Assembly: GCF_030690345.1 (NCBI RefSeq)
Contig: NZ_JAUYGV010000001.1
Location: forward strand, 620,001-684,000
Reading direction: 5' to 3'
DNA: 64,000 bases
Origin: Rheinheimera sp.
GTDB taxonomy: Bacteria; Pseudomonadota; Gammaproteobacteria; Enterobacterales; Alteromonadaceae
Position numbers and translations under genes: made by a program. Every line of letters starts with the position of its first letter. The first letter of the stretch is position 1. This document shows, piece by piece, positions 35,613-45,225 of the stretch. The notes under the pieces are model-generated. The model searched no databases, was not told where the DNA came from, and saw only the letters and a program-made list of their open reading frames with translations.

Positions 35613-36665
35613 TTAAAAAGGCAAGCTGTGTTGTTGCAAAAACACGGCGATATCATCCTGCATGGCCGGGGTTAACTGCAGCGAAAACGCAGCGATATTT
35701 TGCTGTAGCTGCGCCATGCTGGTGGCGCCGATAATCGTCGACGTTACGCCGTCTACCTGATTAACCCACGCCAACGCCAACGCAGTGGCACTGACATTAT
35801 GGCTTTGTGCTAATTCAGTAAAGGTCGCGATAGCGTGGTTCGACTGCGGCGTATCGCGAAACAAGCCATTGCGTTGCAGCATGCTCCAGCGCGTGCCGTT
35901 TGGCCTGGCACCGCCAAGGTATTTACCGCTTAAAGCGCCACCGGCCAACGGCGACCAGGGCAGATAAGCGATATTGTCATGCACACACTGTTCAATTAAA
36001 TAGGGCCAGTCTTTGCTGTGTAGCAGGCTGAATTCGTTCTGGATTGACACCATGCGCGGCAGATTATGCTCTGTGCTCAGGCGAAGGTACTGGCTGATGC
36101 CCCATGGCGTTTCATTAGACAAGCCGCAAAAGCGGATCTTGCCGGCCTTAACGCAGCTATCCAGCGCTTGCAACAAGCCCAGCATTTGTTCGGTTTGTTG
36201 TGCGGCATTTACCTGCGTAAAGCCAATACGGCCCACACTGTGTTTACCAAAATGCGGCGATACCCGGTTAGGCCAGTGCAGTTGATATAAATCGAGGTAA
36301 TCGGTTTGTAACCGGGCTAACGAAGCATCTACCGCTTGCAGCAGTGTCGCCGGAGTCATGTCGCCACCGCCGCGCACATACGCCAGGCCACTACCGGCCA
36401 TTTTGCTGGCCAGCACAATATTGCTGCGTTGCTGCTTGTTACGGCTTAGCCAGTGGCCAATAATCCGCTCGGTGGCACCGTAGGTGTCTGCTGTGGGGGG
36501 GATGGCGTACATTTCGGCGGTATCAATAAAATTTACCCCCTGTGCCAGCGCATAATCCAGTTGTGCATCAGCATCGGCCTGCGTATTCTGACAACCCCAT
36601 GTCATAGTACCCAGGCAAACCCGGGATACTGTTATATTGCTACTGCCTAAAAGAGAAAATTGCAT
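35613..36665 (-). CDS. Aldo/keto reductase, Tas-like
   Basis: A 350-residue NADPH-dependent oxidoreductase with the (beta/alpha)8 fold. The catalytic tetrad is visible in FIDTAEMY (Asp, Tyr), LASK (Lys) and LYQLHWP (His). The C-terminal cofactor loop is IIGATSMAQLQQNI. Length and N-terminus match E. coli Tas. It is a single-gene unit downstream of the sensor kinase and could reduce carbonyl compounds. Confidence 0.88.
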   Translation of the reverse strand: MQFSLLGSSNITVSRVCLGTMTWGCQNTQADADAQLDYALAQGVNFIDTAEMYAIPPTADTYGATERIIGHWLSRNKQQRSNIVLASKMAGSGLAYVRGGGDMTPATLLQAVDASLARLQTDYLDLYQLHWPNRVSPHFGKHSVGRIGFTQVNAAQQTEQMLGLLQALDSCVKAGKIRFCGLSNETPWGISQYLRLSTEHNLPRMVSIQNEFSLLHSKDWPYLIEQCVHDNIAYLPWSPLAGGALSGKYLGGARPNGTRWSMLQRNGLFRDTPQSNHAIATFTELAQSHNVSATALALAWVNQVDGVTSTIIGATSMAQLQQNIAAFSLQLTPAMQDDIAVFLQQHSLPF

Positions 36666-36697
36666 CTGTGTTTCTGCTCCGTTATTTCATTGCCGCC

Positions 36698-38971
36698 TCA
36701 GACGCGGTGCAATGGAAACTCAATAAAAAATAACGCGCCCTGTCCGGCAACGGACGCAAAGCCAATCTGGCCCTGCATGGCCTCTACCAGTTCTTTACTC
36801 AGCGCCAAACCAAGCCCGGTACCACCTTTAGCACGCGAATCACTGGCGTCGGCTTGAGAAAACCGTTTAAAAATATGCGGTGTAAATTCCGCCGCTATAC
36901 CAGGGCCATTATCCTGCACACTGATACGCACATAATCAGCGCTGAGTTTTACCTCTACTTCAACCAAACCGGCTGCCGGAGAAAACTTAATGGCATTGGA
37001 CAGCAGGTTTGCCATAACCTGCAAAAACCGGAAGCGATCCAACCGCAGCAGCACGTCATGACTAAGCTGTGCCACATCACTGTCAATAGCCACCTGCTTT
37101 TCAAGCGCGTAGGTTTGGTTTTCGGCAATAGCCTGCTCAACCAGACTTTTTACCGATACCACCTCGGGCGTAAACTGCATTTTGCCGTCAGCCAGCTTTT
37201 CTATATCCAACAGGTCATTAATCAGGAAGCTTAACCGCTGGCTGTTATCATTCGCCAGTTTAAGTAAATGCTGATGAGGCGCAGCTAACGGCGCCAGCCG
37301 CTCCGATAATACTAACCCCAGAGCGCCGCGAATAGCAGTCAGTGGTGTGCGCAGCTCGTGGCTTACCGTTGAGACAAACTCGCTTTTCATTTGCTCCAGC
37401 CGTTGCCGCCCGGTAATATCTTGCGCCGTGGCATACAGTTTACCGGTATCCGGGTCCGGGGTGGTAAACCATTCCAGACTGATATAATGGCCATTTTTAT
37501 GCCGCAACCGGTTAATAAAGCCCAACGACATGGCACCGTGCTCTAAGCGCTGAACTTCAGCCGACGTGGTTGCTATATCATCCGGATGCAGCAGCTCAGC
37601 ATAGGGGGTTAACAGTAAGTCCTGCTCGCTGTAACCCAACAAGGTACTGAAGGCTTTATTCACCCGCTCAAAGTAACCGGCACGATTAGTAATACACATC
37701 AGGTTTTGGGACAAATCAAAAAACTGCTGCAGCTCAAAACTGGTGTGTTCCTGCATGGTAATGTCACGCGCTATGCCAAGGTAACCGCTTAACCGGCTTT
37801 TGCTGTCATACATTGGCGTTATTACCAGTTGCACCCAAAGCTCAGAGCCATGCTTGCAGCGATATATCCAGCGCCGGCTTTCTTTACCATGCAGCTTGGG
37901 CAAGATGGTAAAAATATCAAATCCGGTGACTTCGCAGTTCAACTGCTTAGACAACTCGGCAGCCCGGGCGGCCACTTCACTGAGATCATGAAACAGCATC
38001 GGTGTGCTTTTACCGGTTAGCTCGGCCGCCTTGTAGCCCAACATTAATTCAGCTCCGCGGTTAAACAGCGTAATAACACCTGTGCAATCGGTGGCGATAA
38101 TGGCCACTTCAGAGGCGGCATTCATCACGTTTTTCATCGTGGTGGTGACATCCTGCAAAGCGGCATAGGCATGTTTTTGCCCGGTAATATCCTGAAACAA
38201 ACCATATACACGGACACAAACGCCGCGTTCAAACTCCGGAATACCGATAGAGCGCACCCAACGCTCTTCTCCTTTGGCAGTGATAATTTCAAATTCTTCG
38301 TCAAAGGTAGTACCTGAGCGCAGCGCAGCCTCAAAACAGCTGGTTATGCGCCGGCGATTGTCACCGGCCTTGTAGAATAAAATAGCCTGTGCAGTATCAC
38401 ATTCAAACGTATCATCCACCTGATGAATACGCTTGGTTACGCTGTCCCAACGTGGCGACGAAGCTGGCATCGTCACTTCCCAGGTACCGATATCGGCAAT
38501 ATTGCCGGCGCGGATCAACAAATCATAAGTATGTTTATGCTGTTGCTGCATCGTTATTGCCAGGTCGTGGTCGGTAATATCTTCCAGGGTTCCGCACATT
38601 AGCAAAGGCCTGCTGCGCATACCCCATTGCACCACCCGGCCACGTAACTGCACATGGATCCAGTGCCCGTCTTTGTGTTGCAGGCGCAGCTGAGCGCTGA
38701 ATAAGGCAGATTGCGTGGTGAAATGTTGCACTAAGGCCTGCTTTACTGCGCCGGCATCATCCGGATGCAGCCATTGTTGCAGCGTAGTAAGCGTTAGCGA
38801 CTGTAACTCTGTCAGCCGGTAACCGGCAATTTCAGCACAGCGGGCGTTTAGCACTACGCCGCCGGTTTGAATACACCACTGCCAGGTAGCAATATTACCG
38901 ACTTCAATAATGGCGTTAAGTTTTGACGTTTCACTAAGTGGTAAATCAGAGGGTACCGCTGCCATCTGCAT
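36698..38971 (-). CDS. Multi-PAS sensor histidine kinase
   Basis: A 757-residue cytoplasmic sensor with about four PAS/PAC modules (residues ~15-140, 145-265, 270-400, 405-520), then HisKA (VSTVSHELRTPLTAIRGALG) and HATPase (N box NLLSNAIKF, G boxes DNGPGI and GTGLGL). There is no membrane segment and no receiver domain, and no response regulator gene is adjacent, so it is an orphan kinase. The PAS domains may sense redox, oxygen or small ligands. Confidence 0.92.
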   Translation of the reverse strand: MQMAAVPSDLPLSETSKLNAIIEVGNIATWQWCIQTGGVVLNARCAEIAGYRLTELQSLTLTTLQQWLHPDDAGAVKQALVQHFTTQSALFSAQLRLQHKDGHWIHVQLRGRVVQWGMRSRPLLMCGTLEDITDHDLAITMQQQHKHTYDLLIRAGNIADIGTWEVTMPASSPRWDSVTKRIHQVDDTFECDTAQAILFYKAGDNRRRITSCFEAALRSGTTFDEEFEIITAKGEERWVRSIGIPEFERGVCVRVYGLFQDITGQKHAYAALQDVTTTMKNVMNAASEVAIIATDCTGVITLFNRGAELMLGYKAAELTGKSTPMLFHDLSEVAARAAELSKQLNCEVTGFDIFTILPKLHGKESRRWIYRCKHGSELWVQLVITPMYDSKSRLSGYLGIARDITMQEHTSFELQQFFDLSQNLMCITNRAGYFERVNKAFSTLLGYSEQDLLLTPYAELLHPDDIATTSAEVQRLEHGAMSLGFINRLRHKNGHYISLEWFTTPDPDTGKLYATAQDITGRQRLEQMKSEFVSTVSHELRTPLTAIRGALGLVLSERLAPLAAPHQHLLKLANDNSQRLSFLINDLLDIEKLADGKMQFTPEVVSVKSLVEQAIAENQTYALEKQVAIDSDVAQLSHDVLLRLDRFRFLQVMANLLSNAIKFSPAAGLVEVEVKLSADYVRISVQDNGPGIAAEFTPHIFKRFSQADASDSRAKGGTGLGLALSKELVEAMQGQIGFASVAGQGALFFIEFPLHRV

Positions 38972-39143
38972 ACTTCATAAGTTTTCTCTTAACTGAGCGC
39001 AGCATAGCAATTGTCGCTGCTGTTTGCAGCGTAAAACGTAAAATAGCCGGCTAATATCAGCCTCACAGTAATGCACTGCGTCGCAGCCTGAACAGCTTAG
39101 CCCTGGTGTTCAGGGTTGGCTGGTTCAGGCGCATACAGTAAGG

Positions 39144-39722
39144 CTAGTTTGCCGACACCGCGGCATCAGTGGGGCTGGCAGTGTCGTTCTCAAAACGGAC
39201 CAGCAGTTCAACACGACGGTTAGCTGCACGGCCTTGCGCAGTGTTGTTATCGGCGATCGGCTCTGCCGGGCCTCGCCCTTCAGCAGCCAGTTGTGCTGTT
39301 GTCAGGCCCTGTTGCTGTAAAAAGGTCATTACCTGATTTGCACGTTGTTGCGATAACTTGTTGTTATACGCCAACTGACCGGAGCTGTCGGTATGCCCAA
39401 GCACTGTAACTTGCTGATAATCAATACCCTTTAATGATTCTACTACGGCAGTTAGCTGACGTTGCAGCTCATCACTTAACCTGGCGCCATCATGCGAAAA
39501 CGCGGTAACGCCCGGAAAGGATACCTTAACCTGATTATCTGCCTGCGTCGAGGTAACTACGCCGGCTGCAGGTTGCAATCTGGCGGCAAACAGCGTTTGT
39601 GCTTTGGCGCTTTCGGCATTAACCGCTGCAGTATCTGCAGCGCTGCCGTTGTTTGAAGTACTGACGCAACCGGTAGAAAGTAAAGCAGCAAGAACTGCAG
39701 TAGAGAGCGATAAAGTGCGCAA
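39144..39722 (-). CDS. OmpA-family peptidoglycan-binding lipoprotein
   Basis: A 192-residue lipoprotein. Starting at the TTG at 39722 (GGAG eight bases upstream) gives a signal peptide that ends with the lipobox LSTGC, Cys19. An ATG 39 bases further upstream is the alternative. The C-terminal OmpA domain (about 75-180) has FSHDGARLS, GHTDSSG and LSQQRANQV…RRVELLV, which bind peptidoglycan. It probably tethers the outer membrane to the wall. Confidence 0.87.
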   Translation of the reverse strand: MRTLSLSTAVLAALLSTGCVSTSNNGSAADTAAVNAESAKAQTLFAARLQPAAGVVTSTQADNQVKVSFPGVTAFSHDGARLSDELQRQLTAVVESLKGIDYQQVTVLGHTDSSGQLAYNNKLSQQRANQVMTFLQQQGLTTAQLAAEGRGPAEPIADNNTAQGRAANRRVELLVRFENDTASPTDAAVSAN

Positions 39723-39860
39723 AATTGATACTCCGCGATTCAATGTTAAATAATGCCACACACTTTAAAGCTTTTATTTGATCAAATAAACACCTTAACT
39801 TAACAATAGCAAAATAAAAATTCACAACAGATTAATTGATCATACTACTGGCCGGCATAG

Positions 39861-40577
39861 CTATTCAGCCACTGCCGTTTTGCTGTGAAATACGGCAATA
39901 GCCTTATTTAGCCGTTGTAAAATATCCGGCTGCGCCGCCAGATAACTGTTGCTGATATAAAAACCAAACGGCAAGCTTACTTCTTGTTGGATGTTGTAGC
40001 GTGCCGCATCTAACTTTTGTCTGGCGATAAGCGCGCGGGCTACGCCGGACGGCAACATAATGGCGTCTACGCGGTTAAAATCCAGTAAATTGAATAATCC
40101 GTGAATGTCGTTAGTACCGGCGGTAATTTTATAGTTTTGTTGCTCTAACCAGGAGAAAATATTGCTGTTCATTTGCGCTGACACTAACGCATTTTGCTTA
40201 AACTTAGTGCTGCCAGGCTCCAGAGCGTGGTGTTCTTTTAACCACACCCAGCTCCAGTCTGTAATAATCACCGGCGCAGAAAACCGTGCCACATGGCTGC
40301 GTTCAGCGTTTTCAGTTGCCAGAAAAAATACGTCGATAAGTTGGTTTTGCATATCAAGCAAAGCACGGCCAAAATTCGGTACCGGGGTCAGCCGGTATTC
40401 GAGCCCAGCTTCCGCCATAATGGCAACAAAGGCATCATAACCCGGTCCGCTGAACTCCCCCTGCGCCAACGCGGTATAAGGCGGGTAATCCGGTATCGCT
40501 ATACGCAGCGGCTTTACCTCAGCGCTACAAAGCGCACTGCTCAAACACAGCAAAACACAAAGCAGAAACAGCTTCAT
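39861..40577 (-). CDS. Periplasmic solute-binding protein (SBP_bac_3 type)
   Basis: A 238-residue protein with a signal peptide of about 18 residues (ALCSA) and the fold of amino-acid-type binding proteins (LRIAIPDYPPYTAL…GPGYDAFVAIMAEAGL). No ABC permease or ATPase is nearby. Stand-alone members like this are common in related bacteria, and their ligand is unknown. It is a single-gene unit. Confidence 0.82.
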   Translation of the reverse strand: MKLFLLCVLLCLSSALCSAEVKPLRIAIPDYPPYTALAQGEFSGPGYDAFVAIMAEAGLEYRLTPVPNFGRALLDMQNQLIDVFFLATENAERSHVARFSAPVIITDWSWVWLKEHHALEPGSTKFKQNALVSAQMNSNIFSWLEQQNYKITAGTNDIHGLFNLLDFNRVDAIMLPSGVARALIARQKLDAARYNIQQEVSLPFGFYISNSYLAAQPDILQRLNKAIAVFHSKTAVAE

Positions 40578-40933
40578 TTACCACAATCCTGTATAAATTA
40601 TTAGTAACGCTTAAAACCACGGATCTACTAACGGTTAAATATCGTTCACAATGCCGGTTTACGCAATAATGTTCCTTTGTGGTACCCGGCGCGGTCAAAC
40701 AATAAAGCCTCAGCTTACCTTGTCTGCGGGCAATGATATTGCAGTTCTGCAGCTAATGCATTATGGTTGCGTTATGCAAACATCTCTTAAGCCTGAGGCG
40801 CTAAACCGCAAAGTTTACTGCCCGCATAATATCGCTATCGCCTGCCATTCTTAGGCCGGTTTTGCCCTGCGCGAAACCGGCTGACACCTGCTGATCACCC
40901 TAACCATTTTTGTCTCTGTAAACCGGAGCTGTA
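40578..40933. other. Intergenic region before the Rnk-like genes
   Basis: These 356 bases contain one 67-codon plus-strand frame (40651-40854) without a ribosome-binding site or recognisable family, which I do not call. A GGAG site for the next gene lies at the end, and an imperfect inverted repeat (GCCTCAGC…GCCTGAGGC) spans about 40704-40801. Nothing else is recognised. Confidence 0.5.
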
Positions 40934-41353
40934 ATGTATTTCTGTTATCCCAAACAGTCGAACAAGACTGTTGCCGGTATTATTGCCATGCTGGCCTGCC
41001 GGCAATTATTTCCGCTGACCGCGCTGCAATTAAGCCATATGCTGCATGTTGTTGCCGATGACAAAAGCCAAAGCCGGCTGAGTAACAGCGGCTGTATCCG
41101 CCCGGGCAGTACGGTTGAACTGCAAAATATTGACACCGGCGAATGTGGCTGGCTGCAATTGGTTAACCCGGCACATGCTGATTATCACAAGGGCCGCATT
41201 TCGTTGCTGTCGCCACTTGGCTGTGCCTTGCCGGGTAAAACTGCTGACAATGAGTTTAGCCTGCAGCTGTTAGGTTGCCGCCTGCGCTTTCGCGTACTGA
41301 CAGTACTTAATGTTAAACACTCTATTACACACTCTATTACACACGGCGAATAA
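40934..41353 (+). CDS. Rnk/GreA C-terminal-domain protein
   Basis: A 139-residue protein with the GreA/GreB C-terminal fold in residues 55-125 (IRPGSTVELQNIDTGE…GRISLLSPLGCALPGKTADNEF), as in the neighbouring Rnk. It lacks a GreA coiled coil, so it may bind RNA polymerase without transcript cleavage. GGAG precedes the ATG. The C-terminus carries a tandem 12-bp duplication encoding SITHSITH. It lies 11 bp before the next gene. Confidence 0.75.
   Translation: MYFCYPKQSNKTVAGIIAMLACRQLFPLTALQLSHMLHVVADDKSQSRLSNSGCIRPGSTVELQNIDTGECGWLQLVNPAHADYHKGRISLLSPLGCALPGKTADNEFSLQLLGCRLRFRVLTVLNVKHSITHSITHGE
41317..41340 (+). repeat. Tandem 12-bp repeat in the 3' end of the Rnk-like gene
   Basis: ACACTCTATTAC occurs twice in a row, then ACAC. 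It adds four residues (SITH) in frame near the C-terminus of the 40934-41353 gene. Confidence 0.85.
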
Positions 41354-41364
41354 AGGAGCCCGCA

Positions 41365-41769
41365 ATGACAACACCTGATATCACCCTGTCCACTACCGAT
41401 TATGATCGGCTGGATGCCTTACTCAGCAGCCTGAGTGCAGACAGCATTGGCTATGATACCTTAAGCCAGGAGCTGGAGCGTGCCAACGTAGTAACGCCGG
41501 AGCAGCTGCCGGCCAATGTGATCAGTATGAATTCCACGGTGCGTTTTCGCCTTGCCAGCGGCAAAACCAGCACTCTGACACTGGTATATCCAAAAGATTT
41601 GCCGCAAAGCGGCAATAACATTTCGGTGCTGGCGCCGGTAGGCTGCGCGTTACTTGGCTTAAAAACCGGCGACAGCATTAACTGGCCGTTGCCGGGCGGC
41701 GATATGTCGACCATTACAGTGGAAGAGGTGGTGTATCAACCTGAGCGCGAGGGTGCTTATCATCGCTGA
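41365..41769 (+). CDS. rnk: Nucleoside diphosphate kinase regulator (Rnk)
   Basis: A 134-residue protein with a short N-terminal helical part and the GreA-like C-terminal domain (VISMNSTVRFRL…ISVLAPVGCALLGLKTGDSINWPLPGG), typical of Rnk. Rnk binds RNA polymerase and was first described as a regulator of nucleoside diphosphate kinase. AAGGAG precedes the ATG. It forms a two-gene unit with the similar protein upstream, and the pair looks like an old tandem duplication. Confidence 0.85.
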   Translation: MTTPDITLSTTDYDRLDALLSSLSADSIGYDTLSQELERANVVTPEQLPANVISMNSTVRFRLASGKTSTLTLVYPKDLPQSGNNISVLAPVGCALLGLKTGDSINWPLPGGDMSTITVEEVVYQPEREGAYHR

Positions 41770-41893
41770 TGGGCAATGCTGCGGTTACCGGCTTAGCAGT
41801 AGCCGCAGCATAGGCGAAGTGGCTGCCGTAATGTTACACTAACGCCGTTATTGCCGTATTAACCAATATAAACTTCAACCAACAGAGTAGTAT

Positions 41894-42301
41894 ATGCGTG
41901 TGTTTATTCGTTTATTTTTCCGCTTAGTTCGCCTGATCTTAACCCCTTTTATGCTGTTGGCAGAAAAGCTCAGCACACCAAAAGCCATAGTGCGCAGTGC
42001 AACAGAGCAAACTGCCGTGGATACGGCGTGCAGCCAACTGGCACTGTATCAATTTCGCGCCTGCCCGTTTTGCATTAAAGTACGCAAAGAAATGGCACGG
42101 CTGGGGCTTAATATCAGCAAGCGCGATGCGCAGCATAATCAGCAATACCGTAGCGAGCTTGAAACTGCCGGCGGCAAGATAAAGGTGCCCTGCCTGCGGA
42201 TTGAAACAGCCGGCGGCGAGGTGCAGTGGTTGTATGAGTCAGCTGATATTATTGCTTATTTGCAGCAGCGTTTTGCGCAGACGTTAAACGCAGCGCAGTA
42301 G
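41894..42301 (+). CDS. Membrane-anchored glutaredoxin
   Basis: A 135-residue protein with an N-terminal hydrophobic segment (LFFRLVRLILTPFMLLAEKL) followed by a glutaredoxin domain from about residue 48. The active site is CPFC (RACPFCIKVR), then a TVP-like KVPCLRI and a final DIIAYLQQRF. It probably performs glutathione-linked thiol exchange close to the inner membrane. A single-gene unit. Confidence 0.84.
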   Translation: MRVFIRLFFRLVRLILTPFMLLAEKLSTPKAIVRSATEQTAVDTACSQLALYQFRACPFCIKVRKEMARLGLNISKRDAQHNQQYRSELETAGGKIKVPCLRIETAGGEVQWLYESADIIAYLQQRFAQTLNAAQ

Positions 42302-42387
42302 CAGGCTTTACTAACTAATCCTGCTTCGCAAAACGGCTTAACTGCTATAAAATGCGCCACCTTAATTTGCGCGGGCAGTAAACAGCG

Positions 42388-43134
42388 ATGATGTCGTCCA
42401 ATGCGTTATACACGGATTTATCCGGCTATTATGATTTAATGTGCTGCGACATCAACTACCCGGCGCAAAGCAATACCGTGCACCGGCTGCATCAATTGCT
42501 GGGTAACGGCGGCAAAACCCACCTCGATTTAGCCTGTGGCACCGGCCCGCACATTCGCCATTTTATCGACTATGGCTACCACAGCAGCGGGCTGGACTTA
42601 AACCAACCGATGCTGGACTTAGCAAAGGCCCGCTGCCCGCAAGCCCATTTTATGCTGCAAAATATGTGTAGCTTTGCGCTGGATAAGCCGGTTGATTTAA
42701 TCAGCTGCTTTTTATATTCCATTCATTACAGCGCCAGCATAGCTCAGCTAAAACAGTGTATTGCCAGCGTATTTAACGCGCTAAACCCGGGCGGCATATT
42801 CTGTTTTAATGCGGTAGATAAAGATAAAATTTGTAACCACAGCGCCGTACGCCACAGCACCACGCACGATAATAGCCACTTTGTGTTTGAATCGCTGTGG
42901 CACTACAGTGGCGTGGGCGAGCAACAAGCGCTTAAATTGCGTATCGCCAAAACCAGCGCCGGCAATACTCAGCAATGGCAGGATGAACACCCCATGGTTG
43001 CCATCAGCTTTGCCCAACTGCAGGCGCTGTTAAGCCCTTATTTTGAAGTGCATATGCTGGCGCACGACTACGACAAGATAGCACCCTGGGATACTACCTC
43101 CGGCAATGCGCTGTTTGTTTGTGTAAAACGCTGA
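42388..43134 (+). CDS. Class I SAM-dependent methyltransferase
   Basis: A 248-residue cytoplasmic enzyme. The SAM-binding motif I HLDLACGTGPHIRHF lies at about residues 46-60, followed by GLDLNQPMLDLAK (motif II) and a YxxHY-like segment. The acceptor is unknown. It is separate from its neighbours and shows nothing unusual in composition. Confidence 0.84.
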   Translation: MMSSNALYTDLSGYYDLMCCDINYPAQSNTVHRLHQLLGNGGKTHLDLACGTGPHIRHFIDYGYHSSGLDLNQPMLDLAKARCPQAHFMLQNMCSFALDKPVDLISCFLYSIHYSASIAQLKQCIASVFNALNPGGIFCFNAVDKDKICNHSAVRHSTTHDNSHFVFESLWHYSGVGEQQALKLRIAKTSAGNTQQWQDEHPMVAISFAQLQALLSPYFEVHMLAHDYDKIAPWDTTSGNALFVCVKR

Positions 43135-43185
43135 TAACTGAAACGCTTTTGGCTTTAACTTAATAGCCTGGTTAATTTATTCGCA

Positions 43186-43629
43186 TTACCCTTGCGCATT
43201 GGCCGGATCAAGGTCTTTTAGCTGCTCTACAACTTCTTCAGCATACTGCTCAATACCCTGTCCAATAACAGGAGCACTATTCAGCGTTTTCAGTTTGCGG
43301 ATATCTTCTATGCGGAACATGATACTGCCAGCATTCTCTTTATCTTTAAACGCATAAATAACATCGTCCGAACCCCAGTAGTGGACATTTTGCAAATAGA
43401 TAAAACCTTTGGTCACCTCATTGCTGTTGATTTTCTCCAACAACGGCTTTGATATTTCAGCAAAGTAGTAATAAGATTCTATATTACCGCCCTCTTCAGG
43501 CACGTTAAACTGAGTAAAAGTCCATACCAGCTCTTGCCCGGTGTTGTCACTCAGGGTTTCTATCTCGTTTGCGACGTTACATCCCTGCAGAAAAACCAAT
43601 GTTAGTAACAGGCCAAATATTCTGAACAC
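43186..43629 (-). CDS. Hypothetical lipoprotein
   Basis: A 147-residue protein with a lipoprotein signal peptide whose lipobox is LQGC at Cys17. The mature part is acidic and I recognise no family. It is convergent with the methyltransferase gene (51 bp apart) and its composition is slightly AT-richer than the surroundings. Confidence 0.72.
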   Translation of the reverse strand: MFRIFGLLLTLVFLQGCNVANEIETLSDNTGQELVWTFTQFNVPEEGGNIESYYYFAEISKPLLEKINSNEVTKGFIYLQNVHYWGSDDVIYAFKDKENAGSIMFRIEDIRKLKTLNSAPVIGQGIEQYAEEVVEQLKDLDPANAQG

Positions 43630-43851
43630 GCTGAGTCCTTTCCGGTATTGTTTATAGACGGCAAATAATATACCCGACTCTAAATTAACAACAAAATATA
43701 ATTTATGACCGCTGATAATTGCAGCGCCAGAGATATCTGGCTATTTCAGATATGGAAAAACCACAGCATACGGCAAAAAAAGCCAGGATTTTCTCGTCAG
43801 TACACCACCTAAGCGTTACTCTGGCGCTAAATACCCTAAGGAGACTAACAG

Positions 43852-44676
43852 ATGCGAATAATGCTAATGCTTGCTTTAATGGTTAGCCTGCCAACATTGG
43901 CTAAACCACAACTGGAACTGCTGTGGCAAACCGACGGCTTCCGCGTGCCCGAGTCAGTATTGGTGTATAAGCAGCAAGACGATAAATTTTTATTTGTGTC
44001 TGAAATTGATGGTGAAGGTAATGCCGCCGATGGCGAAGGTGGTGTAGCCCTGCTCAATACCGATGGCACCATGCGTGAGCATAACTGGTTACGCGGCTTA
44101 AATGCCCCTAAAGGTTTGGCACAATACCAAGGCAAACTCTATGTGGCAGATCTTACCGAGCTGGTTATTATTGATATTGCCACGGCCAGGGTAACCGCAA
44201 AAATTCCCGCGCCGGATGCGGTGTTTCTGAACGATGTTACCGTGGATGAGCACGGCGTGGTGTATATCTCTGATACGCGCAAAAACCGCGTATACAAATA
44301 TGCCAATGGTGTTATCAGTATCTGGTTGGAAGATATTATTGCAGCTAATGGTTTAAAGAGTATCGGCAGCGACTTATACATAGCTGCGGCAGACTTGCTG
44401 CTAAAAGCAGATAAAAACGGCGAAATAACGCAAATTGCCAAAGGCTTCTCACAACGCGCCGATGGTCTGGAGCCTGTGGGCAATGGTGATTTTATTGTTA
44501 GCTGCTGGGCCGGTATTATCTACTATGTTTACGCCGATGGCCGGATAGAACCGATATTGGACACGCAGCAGCAAAAACTCAATACCGCCGATATCGGCTG
44601 GGATGCCAAAACAAACACCCTGTACGTACCGACTTTTTTCGGTAATTCAGTGGCGGCTTACCGGCTGATATATTAA
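43852..44676 (+). CDS. Secreted SMP-30/gluconolactonase-like beta-propeller
   Basis: A 274-residue exported protein (signal peptide about 17 residues, ending TLA). Repeated blades such as KGLAQYQGKLYVADL, NDVTVDEHGVVYISDTRKNRVYKY and DIGWDAKTNTLYVPTF fit a six-bladed propeller of the SMP-30 type, with NDV and NGL turns where metal ligands usually lie. It may be a lactonase or a binding protein. AAGGAG precedes the ATG. Confidence 0.8.
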   Translation: MRIMLMLALMVSLPTLAKPQLELLWQTDGFRVPESVLVYKQQDDKFLFVSEIDGEGNAADGEGGVALLNTDGTMREHNWLRGLNAPKGLAQYQGKLYVADLTELVIIDIATARVTAKIPAPDAVFLNDVTVDEHGVVYISDTRKNRVYKYANGVISIWLEDIIAANGLKSIGSDLYIAAADLLLKADKNGEITQIAKGFSQRADGLEPVGNGDFIVSCWAGIIYYVYADGRIEPILDTQQQKLNTADIGWDAKTNTLYVPTFFGNSVAAYRLIY

Positions 44677-44686
44677 TGCTGTGATA

Positions 44687-44714
44687 CATGCCAGCGACCA
44701 ACATCGCTGGCATG
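44687..44714. terminator. Bidirectional hairpin between convergent genes
   Basis: Perfect 11-bp arms CATGCCAGCGA / TCGCTGGCATG with loop CCAACA separate the propeller gene from the convergent AhpD-like gene, only 8 bp from the latter's stop. Confidence 0.72.
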
Positions 44715-44721
44715 CCTTTAC

Positions 44722-45201
44722 TCAGTTCAAACCGGCTTTCGTCAAACCAAAAGCGGCATCTTGCGAGCCCGGTTCCATCAGCGCCAAAATTTGCATCCGG
44801 TTCCAGAAGTTAATCAGGCCGATGCTGTAGGTCAGTTCAGAAATTTCCACATCGCTGAAATGCTCTTTAGTCGCCTGATACAGCTCATTACTTACTCCGG
44901 TGTCTGCCAGTTTAGTCAGCGCTTCGGTCAGTGCCAGAGCAGCTTTTTCTTTGGCGTTAAACAGCGGCGATTCACGCCAGATAGCGACATGGTAAATACG
45001 CAGTTCACGCTCGCCTTTGATTTTTGCCTGTTTGATATGCATATCCAGACAAAAGGCGCAGCCGTTTAACTGCGATGCGCGGATATCGATCAGGCTTTTG
45101 ATCAACGGGTCAATTGAGGTTTTATACGCTGCCATACTGGCATCCATCAGTGCCTTGGTTAAAGCCGGTGCGGTTTTAAAGTGGTTCAGTCGTGCAGTCA
45201 T
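44722..45201 (-). CDS. AhpD-like carboxymuconolactone decarboxylase-family protein
   Basis: A 159-residue helical protein with the peroxidase-type motif GCAFCLDMHIKQA (C-x2-C-x3-H) at about residue 49. Such proteins detoxify peroxides or act on quinone-derived lactones. It lies 24 bp after the azoreductase gene and is co-transcribed with it. Both are divergent from a MocR regulator, suggesting an electrophile or quinone response unit. Confidence 0.87.
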   Translation of the reverse strand: MTARLNHFKTAPALTKALMDASMAAYKTSIDPLIKSLIDIRASQLNGCAFCLDMHIKQAKIKGERELRIYHVAIWRESPLFNAKEKAALALTEALTKLADTGVSNELYQATKEHFSDVEISELTYSIGLINFWNRMQILALMEPGSQDAAFGLTKAGLN

Positions 45202-45225
45202 AGTTATAGCTCCAGGGTTTTAAGT

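Noticed and set aside
40651-40854. 67-codon plus-strand open frame
   Set aside because: It has no ribosome-binding site, no recognisable family and no operon partner; length is within chance expectation.
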